From positions 1 through 45,781 of the forward strand of contig JASHOQ010000031.1 of NCBI GenBank assembly GCA_030041045.1: 45,781 nt of DNA. Direction: 5' to 3'. Below are positions 34,345 to 42,737 of this stretch, in pieces. The notes below the pieces were generated by a model. That model was given only the letters and a program-made list of their open reading frames with translations, was not told the origin of the DNA and searched no databases. Source of the DNA: Acidobacteriaceae bacterium (lineage in GTDB: Bacteria > Acidobacteriota > Terriglobia > Terriglobales > Acidobacteriaceae). The position numbers and the translations under genes are program-made. Each line of letters begins with the position of its first letter. Position 1 is the first letter of the stretch.

Positions 34345-34395
34345 TTGACAAATTCTGTTGGGGATAGCAGAATAGAATGATTGCACACGTGTGCA
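34345..34395 (+). promoter_or_regulatory. iol operon promoter with perfect LacI-type operator
   Basis: TTGACA (34345-34350), 17-bp spacer, CAGAAT (34368-34373), then the perfect 14-bp palindrome TGCACACGTGTGCA (34382-34395), which would start near +2. Occupancy by the LacI protein should block transcription initiation. This is the best-formed promoter in the window. Confidence 0.75.
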
Positions 34396-34665
34396 CAACC
34401 GGGGTCACCCCCTTTTCATCCCCATCGCAATAAGCTCTTCCTTTGCTGCCGCTTATGGCGTTTTCGAAGAGACTGCGCCCCGGATATTCTTTGGTCGGAC
34501 GGCGCTTAAGGCGCCAGCTCGGGTTCTGCGCCCGCAAGGGATGGAGCCCGGGAAGGTGTGTTGGTCCGCGAGAGCCGCAGGTATACCAGGGGGCAGGCAT
34601 TTCTGAATAGGCCGCAAATCCGGACATCGCCGCCGACAATCGCAAGAAGGAGAATGCAAGACCAG

Positions 34666-35484
34666 ATGAGCAGTTTGCTTGTCCGGCCGGAGAGATTCCG
34701 TGACCGGACTGACGATTTTGGCTACGAGTTTTTGTCTTTTGAAAACCGCAGACTCGCAGCCGGCGAGGTATATCACGCCGAAACCCTGGAGAAAGAGCTG
34801 GCCATTGTGGTGCTCGGCGGCATTTGCTCCGTCACCAGCTCGCGCGGCCACTGGAACAGGATCGGCCGGCGCGCCACAGTCTTCGAGGGGCTGCCCTACA
34901 CGCTTTACCTGCCGGTGGGCACGCGCTTCACGGTGAAAGCCGATACCGCGTGCGACCTTGCCCTTTGCTACGCGAAGGCCGAGGAAGAGTACCCGGCGAA
35001 GCTCGTGCATCCGGCCCATGTGGGCATCGAGATTCGCGGCGGAGGCAATGCCACGCGGCAGATCAATTCCATGTTGCCGCCATCGTTTCTGGCGCACCGC
35101 CTGATGGTGGTGGAGGTGTTTACGCCCGCAGGCAACTGGTCCAGCTATCCCCCGCACAAGCACGACGTGCATAATCCGCCGGGCGAGGTGGATCTCGAGG
35201 AGATTTACTACTACCGCATCGAGCGCCCGGAAGGCTTTGCCGTGCAGCGCGTGTATACGGCCGACGGACGCATCGATGAGACGCTCACGGTGGGCGACGG
35301 CGAGCTGGTCCTGGTGCCCGAAGGCTACCATCCGGTGGTGGCTGCGCACGGATACAACGTGTATTATCTGAACGCGCTCGCCGGGTCGGCGCGATCGCTT
35401 GCCTGTTCTGACGATCCCGTGCATGCGTGGGTGCGCGGCGAGTGGAAGACCAAAGACCCGCGGCTGCCGATGGTTCACCGCTGA
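34666..35484 (+). CDS. iolB: 5-deoxy-glucuronate isomerase
   Basis: A 272-residue bicupin enzyme that converts 5-deoxy-D-glucuronate to 2-deoxy-5-keto-D-gluconate in myo-inositol catabolism. It begins MSSLLVRPERF, like other IolB proteins. The C-terminal cupin has GNWSSYPPHKHDVHNPPGE, LEEIYYYRIERPEGFAVQRVYT, and DELTVGDGELVLVPEGYHP-like strands with His and Glu metal ligands, closing with CSDDPVHAW. ATG 34666 matches the family start; ATG 34654 sits too close to the AAGGAG site, whereas 34666 is about 13 bp away. It is the first gene of the iol operon and is followed by iolD after 45 bp. Confidence 0.95.
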   Translation: MSSLLVRPERFRDRTDDFGYEFLSFENRRLAAGEVYHAETLEKELAIVVLGGICSVTSSRGHWNRIGRRATVFEGLPYTLYLPVGTRFTVKADTACDLALCYAKAEEEYPAKLVHPAHVGIEIRGGGNATRQINSMLPPSFLAHRLMVVEVFTPAGNWSSYPPHKHDVHNPPGEVDLEEIYYYRIERPEGFAVQRVYTADGRIDETLTVGDGELVLVPEGYHPVVAAHGYNVYYLNALAGSARSLACSDDPVHAWVRGEWKTKDPRLPMVHR

Positions 35485-35529
35485 GCGCAGCCGGCGCGAG
35501 CAACGCAACCGAAGGCGAGGAGCGAAGCC

Positions 35530-37392
35530 ATGAAGACGCGCCGATTGACCATGGCCCAGGCGCTGATTCAATTCCTCACGGCTCAGTACGCGGAGCGCGA
35601 CGACCGCGAGCACAAATTCTTCGCCGGCGTGCTGGGCATCTTCGGTCACGGCAACGTTGCAGGCATCGGCCAGGCGCTCGCCGCAACGCCCGGTCTGCCC
35701 TTCATTCTGGTGCGCAATGAACAGGCGGGCGTGCACCTGGCCGCCGGCTACGCCAAGGCGAGCAACCGGCTGCGTGCTTTCGCGTGCACTTCATCCATCG
35801 GCCCGGGCGCAACCAATATGATCACCGGCGCGGCGCTGGCCACCATCAATCGCCTGCCGGTGCTGCTGCTTCCCGGCGACATCTTCGCGCGCCGCAACGT
35901 GGCGCCGGTGCTGCAGCAGCTCGAGTCCCCGGCCACCCAGGACACCGGCGTGAACGACTGCTTCAAGCCGGTCTCGCGCTACTGGGACCGCATCTACCGC
36001 CCCGAGCAGCTCATCACCGCGCTGCCTGAGGCCATGCGCGTGCTCACCTCGCCCGCCGAATGCGGCGCCGTGACGCTCGCCTTGCCCCAGGATGTGCAGG
36101 CCGAAGCCTGCGACTACCCGCAAGAGCTGTTCGAGAAACGCGTGTGGCTCATCCGCCGCGCCGCCCCGGACCAGGTTTCGCTTGCGCGCGCGGCAGAAGC
36201 CATCCGCAAGGCGCAGCGCCCGCTGCTCATCGCCGGTGGAGGCGTGCTCATGAGCGAGGCCGCGGAGACGCTCGCCTACTTTGTGGAGCGCACCGGCATT
36301 CCCGTCGGCGAAACCCAGGCAGGCAAGGGCTCGCTCGCGTGGGACCATCCGCAGTCCATGGGCGCCATCGGCGCCACCGGTTCTCTTGCCGCCAACCGCC
36401 TCGCGCACGCGGCCGATCTCGTCGTCGGCATCGGCACGCGCTACTCCGACTTCACCACCGCCTCCATGACCGCGTTCCAAAACCCGCGCGTCCGCTTCGT
36501 CAACATCAACGTGGCCGAGTTCGACGCGTACAAAGTAGGCGCGATTCCCCTTGTGGCCGATGCGCGCGTCGCCCTCGAGAAACTCGGTGTCGCCGTCGGC
36601 GAGTATCGCGTGAGCGCGGAATATGCCGCGGAGACTGCCGCGCTCAAAACGCAGTGGGAGGCTGAGGTCGATCGCCTCTATCACCTCGACAATGCGGGAA
36701 AGCCCGCGCAGAGCGAAGTGATCGGTGCACTGTGGGAGGCAGCGGGCGAGCGCGATGTGCTGGTTTCCGCTGCCGGCAGCCATCCCGGCGACTTGCACAA
36801 GCTGTGGCGCACGCGCTCGCCCAACGGCTATCACATGGAGTACGGCTACTCCTGCATGGGCTATGAAATTCCCGGCGCGATGGGCGCGAAGCTCGCCGAC
36901 CCCAGCCGCCAGGTCTTCGTCTTTCTCGGCGACGGTACCTATCAGATGATGTCCGGCGAGATCGCGACCGCCGTGCAGGAAGGCATTAAGATCGTCATTG
37001 TGCTGGTCGACAATCACGGCTTCGCCAGCATCGGCGGGTTGAGCCGCTCGCTCGGCCAGGGCGGATTCGGGACCTGCTACCGCGCGCGCAATGGCGCATC
37101 GGGTCAACTGGACGGCGAAGCTCTTCAGGTCGATTACGTTGCCAACGCGCGCAGCCTGGGCGCGCATGCGGTGAAAGTGGAAACCATCGCGCAGTTGAAG
37201 GATGCGCTCGAACAGGCGAAGGTTGCCGAGCGCACCAGCGTGATCGTGATCGAGACCGATGCCGCGGTGGGCGTACCCGGCTACGATTCGTGGTGGGACG
37301 TGGCGGTTGCTGAAGTATCCGAGAGCGACGGCGTGCGCGCGGCGCGAGCACGCTACGAGGAGGCGCGCAAGCGCGAACGGTATTTTCTCTAG
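35530..37392 (+). CDS. iolD: 3D-(3,5/4)-trihydroxycyclohexane-1,2-dione hydrolase
   Basis: A 620-residue thiamine-diphosphate enzyme that opens the ring of trihydroxycyclohexane-1,2-dione to give 5-deoxy-glucuronate. The Pyr domain carries the ThDP-activating Glu64 ([18 protein letters not shown]). The central domain follows at about 200-350. The PP domain has the cofactor motif [15 protein letters not shown] starting at Gly467 and extending to [17 protein letters not shown], a family-typical IolD segment. It starts [20 protein letters not shown] like known IolD proteins. GAGGAG precedes ATG 35530. It sits between iolB and iolA. Confidence 0.96.
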   Translation: MKTRRLTMAQALIQFLTAQYAERDDREHKFFAGVLGIFGHGNVAGIGQALAATPGLPFILVRNEQAGVHLAAGYAKASNRLRAFACTSSIGPGATNMITGAALATINRLPVLLLPGDIFARRNVAPVLQQLESPATQDTGVNDCFKPVSRYWDRIYRPEQLITALPEAMRVLTSPAECGAVTLALPQDVQAEACDYPQELFEKRVWLIRRAAPDQVSLARAAEAIRKAQRPLLIAGGGVLMSEAAETLAYFVERTGIPVGETQAGKGSLAWDHPQSMGAIGATGSLAANRLAHAADLVVGIGTRYSDFTTASMTAFQNPRVRFVNINVAEFDAYKVGAIPLVADARVALEKLGVAVGEYRVSAEYAAETAALKTQWEAEVDRLYHLDNAGKPAQSEVIGALWEAAGERDVLVSAAGSHPGDLHKLWRTRSPNGYHMEYGYSCMGYEIPGAMGAKLADPSRQVFVFLGDGTYQMMSGEIATAVQEGIKIVIVLVDNHGFASIGGLSRSLGQGGFGTCYRARNGASGQLDGEALQVDYVANARSLGAHAVKVETIAQLKDALEQAKVAERTSVIVIETDAAVGVPGYDSWWDVAVAEVSESDGVRAARARYEEARKRERYFL

Positions 37393-37406
37393 CGGAGGGT
37401 GAGGTT

Positions 37407-38879
37407 ATGGCAGAACGGCTGCAGAATTTTATTGATGGAAACTGGCGCGCTTCAAGCGCGAATCAGGCGCTCAACGTCATCAATCCGGCGTCGGCTGCGG
37501 TGCTTGCGGAAGTGCCGCTGTCGCCGGCAACGGACGTCAACACCGCCGTCGAAATCGCCGAGCGAGCATTTCTCTCCTGGCGGCGTGTGCCCGTGGTCGA
37601 ACGCGTGCAGCCGCTTTTCAAACTCAAAACGCTCCTTGAGCAGCACCATGACGATCTCTCTCTTTCGATTACCAATGAGTGCGGCAAAACGCTGGCCGAA
37701 AGCAAGGCGGAGATGCAGCGCGCCATTGAGAATGTGGAGACGGCGTGCGCCATGCCCATCCTCATTCAGGGAACCAACTGCGAAGACATCGCCAGCGGTA
37801 TCGACGAGCACATGATCCGCCAGCCGCTGGGCGTGGCGGCTGCAATCGTTCCCTTCAATTTTCCCGGCATGATTCCCTTCTGGTTCATGCCTTACGCCGT
37901 GGCCGCGGGCAATTGTTTTCTGCTCAAGCCCTCTGAGCGCGTGCCCATCACTTCGCAGAAGGTGTTTCATCTCATTCAGCAGGCCGGCTTTCCTGCGGGC
38001 GTGATTCAGCTGGTGAACGGCGGGCGCGACACGGTCAACGCCATCCTCGATCACCCCGGCATCCGCGCGGTAAGTTTTGTCGGTTCCACGGCCACGGCAA
38101 AATACATCTACAGCCGCGCCGCGGCCAGCGGCAAGCGCGCGCAGTGCCAGGGCGGGGCCAAGAACCCAATTGTGGTGATGCCGGACGCAGACATGGAAAT
38201 GACTACGCGCATTCTCGCCGATTCGGCCTTTGGCTGTGCAGGCCAGCGCTGCCTCGCGGCTTCGGTCGCGATTACTGTGGGCAGCGCGCGCGTAGGCGTC
38301 ACGGAGCGGATTGCCGCTGCGGCAAAGAGCCGCAAGGTAGGCTACGGCGCGCAGGCAGGCGTGGAAATGGGACCGGTGATTTCTGCCGAGAGCAAAACGC
38401 GCATCGAGGGGCTCATCGCCAAGGGCGAGCATGACGGCGCGCGTGTTCTGGTGGATGGCCGCGGCTCAAAGATCTCCGGCTATGAGGACGGATATTTTGT
38501 TCTCCCCACCGTGCTCGACGACGTCGCTCCTGACGCCGAGGCCGCACGGACGGAAATCTTCGGCCCGGTCCTGAGCCTCATGCACGCGCAGACCATCGAG
38601 GAGGCCATCGCGCTGGTGAATGGCCGCAGCTACGGCAACATGGCCTGCATCTTCACCACCGACGGCGCTAATGCGCGCCGCTTCCGCTACGAAGTCAATG
38701 CCGGTAACGTGGGCGTGAACGTGGGCGTGGCCGCGCCCATGTCGACGTTCCCCTTCAGCGGTTGGGGCGACAGCTTCTTCGGCGATCTGCACGCGCAGGC
38801 GCACCACGCCGTCGAGTTCTTCACGCAGACCAAGGTGGTGGTGGAGCGCTGGCCCAAGGAGTGGAGCCGCAAGTTCTAA
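37407..38879 (+). CDS. iolA: CoA-acylating methylmalonate/malonate-semialdehyde dehydrogenase
   Basis: A 490-residue aldehyde dehydrogenase of the MmsA/IolA type. It oxidises malonate semialdehyde, the C3 product of inositol breakdown, to acetyl-CoA with NAD and CoA. It starts [13 protein letters not shown]. The Rossmann region includes [31 protein letters not shown], and [13 protein letters not shown] covers the NAD loop. The catalytic Cys is C282 in [12 protein letters not shown], a family-typical motif. The C-terminus has [22 protein letters not shown] precedes ATG 37407, which is 14 bp after iolD. The following 271-bp gap is repeat-rich and divides the operon in two. Confidence 0.95.
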   Translation: MAERLQNFIDGNWRASSANQALNVINPASAAVLAEVPLSPATDVNTAVEIAERAFLSWRRVPVVERVQPLFKLKTLLEQHHDDLSLSITNECGKTLAESKAEMQRAIENVETACAMPILIQGTNCEDIASGIDEHMIRQPLGVAAAIVPFNFPGMIPFWFMPYAVAAGNCFLLKPSERVPITSQKVFHLIQQAGFPAGVIQLVNGGRDTVNAILDHPGIRAVSFVGSTATAKYIYSRAAASGKRAQCQGGAKNPIVVMPDADMEMTTRILADSAFGCAGQRCLAASVAITVGSARVGVTERIAAAAKSRKVGYGAQAGVEMGPVISAESKTRIEGLIAKGEHDGARVLVDGRGSKISGYEDGYFVLPTVLDDVAPDAEAARTEIFGPVLSLMHAQTIEEAIALVNGRSYGNMACIFTTDGANARRFRYEVNAGNVGVNVGVAAPMSTFPFSGWGDSFFGDLHAQAHHAVEFFTQTKVVVERWPKEWSRKF

Positions 38880-38968
38880 AAACAGCTTCTAGCCGTTAGC
38901 TACCAGCTCGTAGCTCACTCCGCGAACTGGAGCTGGTTGCATAAATGGCAACATGAAAGCGCCCGACC

Positions 38969-39024
38969 GGTAGGTCTGGGCTGGTAGGTCAGGGCTGGTA
39001 GGTCAGGGCTGGTAGGTCAGGGCT
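38969..39024. repeat. Four tandem 14-bp units ending in a TTCA hairpin
   Basis: GGTAGGTCAGGGCT is repeated at 38983, 38997 and 39011; the first unit at 38969 differs by one base. The last unit runs into the hairpin GTCAGGGC-TTCA-GCCCTGAC (39016-39035), so the array looks like expansion of one arm of a REP-type hairpin. The roughly 50-bp repeat around it also occurs at 12180-12229. It lies between iolA and the iolE-like gene, inside the operon. Confidence 0.85.
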
Positions 39025-39150
39025 TCAGCCCTGACTGCCGAAAAAGCCTCATAAACATTGGGGTTTTAGCCCCCAGGGACGCCTTTGAAGGCCCGATCAT
39101 TTATGAGACTGCTTCCAGGAACCAAGGGTTGAAGAACTCCAAGGAGAACC

Positions 39151-40083
39151 ATGAAGCAATTGCTGGTGGGCAATGCTCCCTGTTCCTGGGGCACGCTGGA
39201 ACATCAGGACACGAGCAAGCAGATTCCCTTCAGCCGGATGCTCGACGAGTTGGTGGAGACCGGCTACACGGGAACGGAACTGGGCGACTGGGGCTACATG
39301 CCCACCGATCCTGAGGCGCTCCGCAACGAATTAAAGAAGCGTGGCAACGTCGTCATGCTCGGCGCATTTGTCCCTGTAGCCCTGAAACACGCGCAAGCGC
39401 ATGCCGAGGGCCGCGAACGCGCGGTGAAGACGGCGCGCCTGCTCGCCGCCGTGGCCACCGCGCCGGCGCCGTTCCTGGTCCTTTCCGACGACAACGGCAC
39501 CGATCCTCTGCGCACGCGGCGCGCCGGGTTGATCCGGCCGATCGATGGATTGCGCAAAGAGGAGTGGCGAGTCTTTGCGCGCGGCGCGGACGAGATCGCC
39601 GGCGCAGTCTTCGGCGAAACCGGCCTGCGCACCGTCTTTCATCATCACTGCGCGGGCTACGTCGAGGCGCCGGATGAAATCGAACTGCTGCTCGAGAAGA
39701 CCAGCCCGGAGCGGCTGGGATTGGTATTCGACACCGGCCATTACATGCACGGGGCGGGCCGCGAAGACATCGACCTGACGGCGGCGCTCAAGCGTTTCAG
39801 AGAGCGCATTTGGTACGTCCACTTGAAGGACCTCGACTCGGCCGTTGCCCGCCGCAGCCGCAAAGAAGAGTGGGATTATTTCACCGCCATGCGCAACGGC
39901 CTTTATCCCGAGCTGGGCAAGGGCTGCGTGGATTTTCCCGCGGTACTGCGCTGGCTCGCCGCGCAGCATTACCAGGGCTACGCGCTGGTGGAGCAGGATG
40001 TGCTCCCGGGCATGGGCACGCCCAAAGAGAGCGCGCAACGTAATCGCGATTATCTTGGTTCGATCGAGGCAAACTTTGCATAA
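39151..40083 (+). CDS. iolE: IolE-like inosose dehydratase (TIM-barrel sugar isomerase/epimerase fold)
   Basis: A 310-residue protein of the AP-endonuclease-like TIM-barrel family that includes IolE and IolH. It begins [14 protein letters not shown] and has [13 protein letters not shown], the metal-ligand region [45 protein letters not shown] and [10 protein letters not shown] near the end, all family-typical. By context it should dehydrate 2-keto-myo-inositol (inosose) to the trione substrate of IolD. It has an AAGGAG site 5 bp before ATG 39151. The alternative is an isomerase such as IolI; the context gap filled is the dehydratase step, so IolE is favoured. Confidence 0.75.
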   Translation: MKQLLVGNAPCSWGTLEHQDTSKQIPFSRMLDELVETGYTGTELGDWGYMPTDPEALRNELKKRGNVVMLGAFVPVALKHAQAHAEGRERAVKTARLLAAVATAPAPFLVLSDDNGTDPLRTRRAGLIRPIDGLRKEEWRVFARGADEIAGAVFGETGLRTVFHHHCAGYVEAPDEIELLLEKTSPERLGLVFDTGHYMHGAGREDIDLTAALKRFRERIWYVHLKDLDSAVARRSRKEEWDYFTAMRNGLYPELGKGCVDFPAVLRWLAAQHYQGYALVEQDVLPGMGTPKESAQRNRDYLGSIEANFA

Positions 40084-40134
40084 GAATCGGCCGGAAAGCT
40101 GAATGCTGAGAGCTGACCGGCCATAGGGGAATTC

Positions 40135-41157
40135 ATGAGCGGAAAGAAGCTGCAATTCGGATTGATCGGCGCCGGACGCATCGGTCCCGTGCACGCGGCA
40201 ACCGTTGCCTTCCGCCTGCCGGAGGCAGAGATCGCCGCGATTACAGACATAAACCACGAGGCCGCGCAGGCGCTCGCCGCCCGCTTCAGCATCCCGCGCA
40301 TCGCCGCTTCAGCCGCCGAAATCTTCGCCGACCCCAAAATCGACGCGGTGCTCATTTGCACGTCAACCGGCACGCATGCTGATCTGATTGTCGAGGCCGC
40401 AAAAGCCGGCAAACATATCTTCTGCGAGAAACCCATTTCCCTCAGCCTCCGCGAAATCGACCGCTCCATAGCCGCCGTGAACGCGGCCGGCGTCAAGCTT
40501 CAGGTGGGCTTCAATCGCCGGTTCGATTCGAATTTTCTGCGCGTGCGCCAGGCCGTGGCCGCGGGAGAAGTGGGCGCGCCGAACCTGCTGCACATCATCA
40601 GCCGCGATCCCGCGCCTCCGCCGCTCGCCTACATCAGGACCTCCGGCGGAATCTTTCTCGACATGATGATTCACGACTTCGACATGGCGCGCTACCTGAT
40701 GGGCGAAGAGGTGGAGGAGGTGTATGCGGCAGGCGGCGTCTTTGTCGATCCCGGCTTCCGCGAGGCGGGCGACTTCGACACCGCGGTCGTGATGCTGCGG
40801 TTCAAGGGCGGAGCCCTCGGCACCATCGACAACAGCCGCAAGGCCACGTTCGGTTACGATCAGCGCGTGGAGATTCTGGGCAGCAAAGGAAAAATTTCCA
40901 CCGAAAATCGCTATCCCAACCAGGTGGTGGTCAGCAGTGAAAAAACCGTTTACACTGATCTGCCTTTGAACTTCTTCATGCAGCGCTATCCGGAAAGTTT
41001 TGCTTTGGAGCTGGAACTGTTCACCAAGGCCGTGCTCGAAGACAGGCCCACGCCCGTATCAGGGGCCGACAGCCGCGTGCCCGTGGTGATGGCGCTCGCG
41101 GCCCGCAAATCGGCTGACGAACACCGGCCGGTGCGGCTCGAGGAGGTAGAGCGATGA
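40135..41157 (+). CDS. iolG: Inositol 2-dehydrogenase
   Basis: A 340-residue Gfo/Idh/MocA-family oxidoreductase that oxidises myo-inositol to 2-keto-myo-inositol with NAD. A Rossmann domain (FGLIGAGRIGPVHA, about 8-21) is followed by the family EKP motif with catalytic Lys99, then Asp176 and His180 (LDMMIHDFDMARY). These agree with the catalytic triad positions known for Bacillus inositol dehydrogenase. Its stop codon overlaps the start of a 37-residue membrane peptide (ATGA at 41154-41157). It is the entry enzyme of the pathway encoded by this operon. Confidence 0.93.
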   Translation: MSGKKLQFGLIGAGRIGPVHAATVAFRLPEAEIAAITDINHEAAQALAARFSIPRIAASAAEIFADPKIDAVLICTSTGTHADLIVEAAKAGKHIFCEKPISLSLREIDRSIAAVNAAGVKLQVGFNRRFDSNFLRVRQAVAAGEVGAPNLLHIISRDPAPPPLAYIRTSGGIFLDMMIHDFDMARYLMGEEVEEVYAAGGVFVDPGFREAGDFDTAVVMLRFKGGALGTIDNSRKATFGYDQRVEILGSKGKISTENRYPNQVVVSSEKTVYTDLPLNFFMQRYPESFALELELFTKAVLEDRPTPVSGADSRVPVVMALAARKSADEHRPVRLEEVER

Positions 41158-41267
41158 GCAGACGCGAGAAAAAATCGATGCTCGCCTGTGTTCTTACCGA
41201 CGTGCACCTGTGGGTGCCGGTGATCGTGCTCATTCTGGGAACCGCGCTGCTGATGAGTCTGAAGTGA
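41154..41267 (+). CDS. 37-residue single-span membrane peptide
   Basis: A short reading frame, ATGA-overlapping with iolG and ending 5 bp before the sugar-transporter ATG. The product is charged at the N-terminus (MSRREKKSM) and then has one hydrophobic span (about 19-36: LWVPVIVLILGTALLMSL). Three basic residues before the span predict an N-in orientation by the positive-inside rule. The tight packing on both sides implies it is translated, coupled to iolG, and could be a small accessory subunit of the transporter next door. No family is recognised. A non-functional coupling frame is the alternative. Confidence 0.62.
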   Translation: MSRREKKSMLACVLTDVHLWVPVIVLILGTALLMSLK

Positions 41268-41272
41268 AAGAA

Positions 41273-42568
41273 ATGAGCTCCAACGCAACCGCCGCGCCCG
41301 CGCGCTCCACGCTTTCGCTCCACCAGCTCGGCGTCTTCTGCGGGCTGGCCGCGGCCGTGTGGCTGGGCAGCGCTGAGGCGCCCACCAAGCTGGTCAACGA
41401 GGGATTCTCGCCCTTTCTCATTTCCATGGGCATGGTGATGGGCGCGTTCGTGGCGCGCTGGAGCGTGCCCACGCTGCTCAAGGGCACGGGCTTCCTGTTT
41501 TCCGATGTCCGCCAGAAGCCGCACCTCATTGTGTGGGCTCTGCTCGGCGGTATGTTGTGGGCCGTGGCCAACACGCTCACCATTTTTGCCGTGCGCAACG
41601 TCGGCCTCTCCATCGCCTTTCCTCTCTGGAACACCAACAGCCTCGTCGGACTCTTCTGGGGCTGCCTGCTGTTCAAGGAGCTGCGCGGCTCGAGCGCGAA
41701 AGACTGGGCCAAGGTGATCGGCGGCGCCGCGGCCATCGTCTTCGGCGCCGCCGTGCTCGCCGTGGCCACGGCGCAGCAATCGTCGGGCGCGCCGGGCAGA
41801 GCTGCCGTCGGCATCATCGCCGCGCTGGGTGCGGGCGTGCTGCTGGGCACCATGTATATTCCTTATCGCAAGGCCTACATCAGCGGCATGAACCCGCTCT
41901 CCTTCGTCACCATCTTCACCTTCGGCGAAGTGGCGACCATCCTCATCCTCGGCCTCGATTTTTATGGCGGTGCGGCCGGGCTGGCGGCAGAGCTGCATCG
42001 CGCGCGGACCATGCTCTTCTGGCCGTTCCTGGGTGGATTTTGCTGGGTGATCGGCGATCTCTTTCAGCAGTACGCGGCCAAGTACATTGGCATCGGCCGC
42101 GGCATCCCGCTTTCCAACACCAATCAGCTTTGGGGCCTCGCTTGGGGCGCGCTCGTCTTTGCAGAGTTCGCCGGACTCACTTCCTCGGGCAGGCTGCTCA
42201 TAATCGCCGGCTCGCTCATCATGATTGCGGGCGCGGTGTCCATCAGCCTGGCCGAGCCGCCCGCATCGGAGCTCGAAAACTGGAACGCGGCCATGCACCG
42301 CGAGTGCGGACGCTATGCGCTGGACGCGGAGAGCGTGGCCTCCGTAGTGGGCGGCGAGGATCCCCTGGCCGGTCACGCGCGCACGAGCCGCTGGTGGGAG
42401 TGGCTCATCGTGCTCGCCGCCTGCGCCATCTTCGTATGGCTGGCCATCGGTACGCGTGCACAACACATTTATGTCAATATTCCCTGGATGCTTGTGCTCA
42501 TTGCGGGCACTTTGATTCCGCTGTTTGTCGTCGGTTCGATGTTGTGGCGCCGGACCCGGTTTTCTTAG
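41273..42568 (+). CDS. GRP/EamA-type sugar transporter, probable inositol uptake
   Basis: A 431-residue inner-membrane protein of the drug/metabolite transporter superfamily, close to glucose/ribose porters (GlcU/RbsU) by its duplicated motif: AFPLWNTNSLVGLFWG (first half) and IPLSNTNQLWGLAWGALVF (second half). About ten transmembrane helices form the core. A hydrophilic segment (about 330-385) and two extra helices at the C-terminus lengthen it beyond the usual roughly 300 residues. ATG 41273 is chosen because an upstream frame would overlap the membrane peptide. Position after iolG suggests inositol import; this is inferred from context. Confidence 0.82.
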   Translation: MSSNATAAPARSTLSLHQLGVFCGLAAAVWLGSAEAPTKLVNEGFSPFLISMGMVMGAFVARWSVPTLLKGTGFLFSDVRQKPHLIVWALLGGMLWAVANTLTIFAVRNVGLSIAFPLWNTNSLVGLFWGCLLFKELRGSSAKDWAKVIGGAAAIVFGAAVLAVATAQQSSGAPGRAAVGIIAALGAGVLLGTMYIPYRKAYISGMNPLSFVTIFTFGEVATILILGLDFYGGAAGLAAELHRARTMLFWPFLGGFCWVIGDLFQQYAAKYIGIGRGIPLSNTNQLWGLAWGALVFAEFAGLTSSGRLLIIAGSLIMIAGAVSISLAEPPASELENWNAAMHRECGRYALDAESVASVVGGEDPLAGHARTSRWWEWLIVLAACAIFVWLAIGTRAQHIYVNIPWMLVLIAGTLIPLFVVGSMLWRRTRFS

Positions 42569-42737
42569 CGCGCGCCACGCTGAAGGTGTTGCCGCACGAT
42601 TACTTGCCGAAGATGAATCTACACCGGGCCGCGCGAAAGACACCACATAGCCTGAAGCGGGACTTGGCCGCTCGCGGGGGCGCTGCGTTTCGCCGCAGCG
42701 CGGGAGATTTTGCTGCTAGAGTTGCAAAAGCGTGGCA

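Larger units (their letters stand above)
34147..34665. other. Divergent control region and long leader of the iol operon
   Basis: A 519-bp non-coding stretch. It holds operators at both ends of the promoter zone (34151-34174 and 34382-34395), the iol promoter at 34345-34373, and then a leader of about 285 nt before iolB. The leader contains a GGCGC-TTAAG-GCGCC hairpin (34502-34516) and no recognised riboswitch or credible small gene. The ribosome binding site AAGGAG lies at 34647-34652. Confidence 0.55.

Noticed and set aside
38969..39024. Short CRISPR-like array
   Set aside because: The 14-bp units are directly contiguous without spacers, and no cas genes are near.
41021..42646. 541-residue antisense frame opposite the sugar transporter
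   Set aside because: Composition is dominated by Arg, Gly, Glu and His, typical of shadow frames; the plus strand encodes membrane helices with family motifs.
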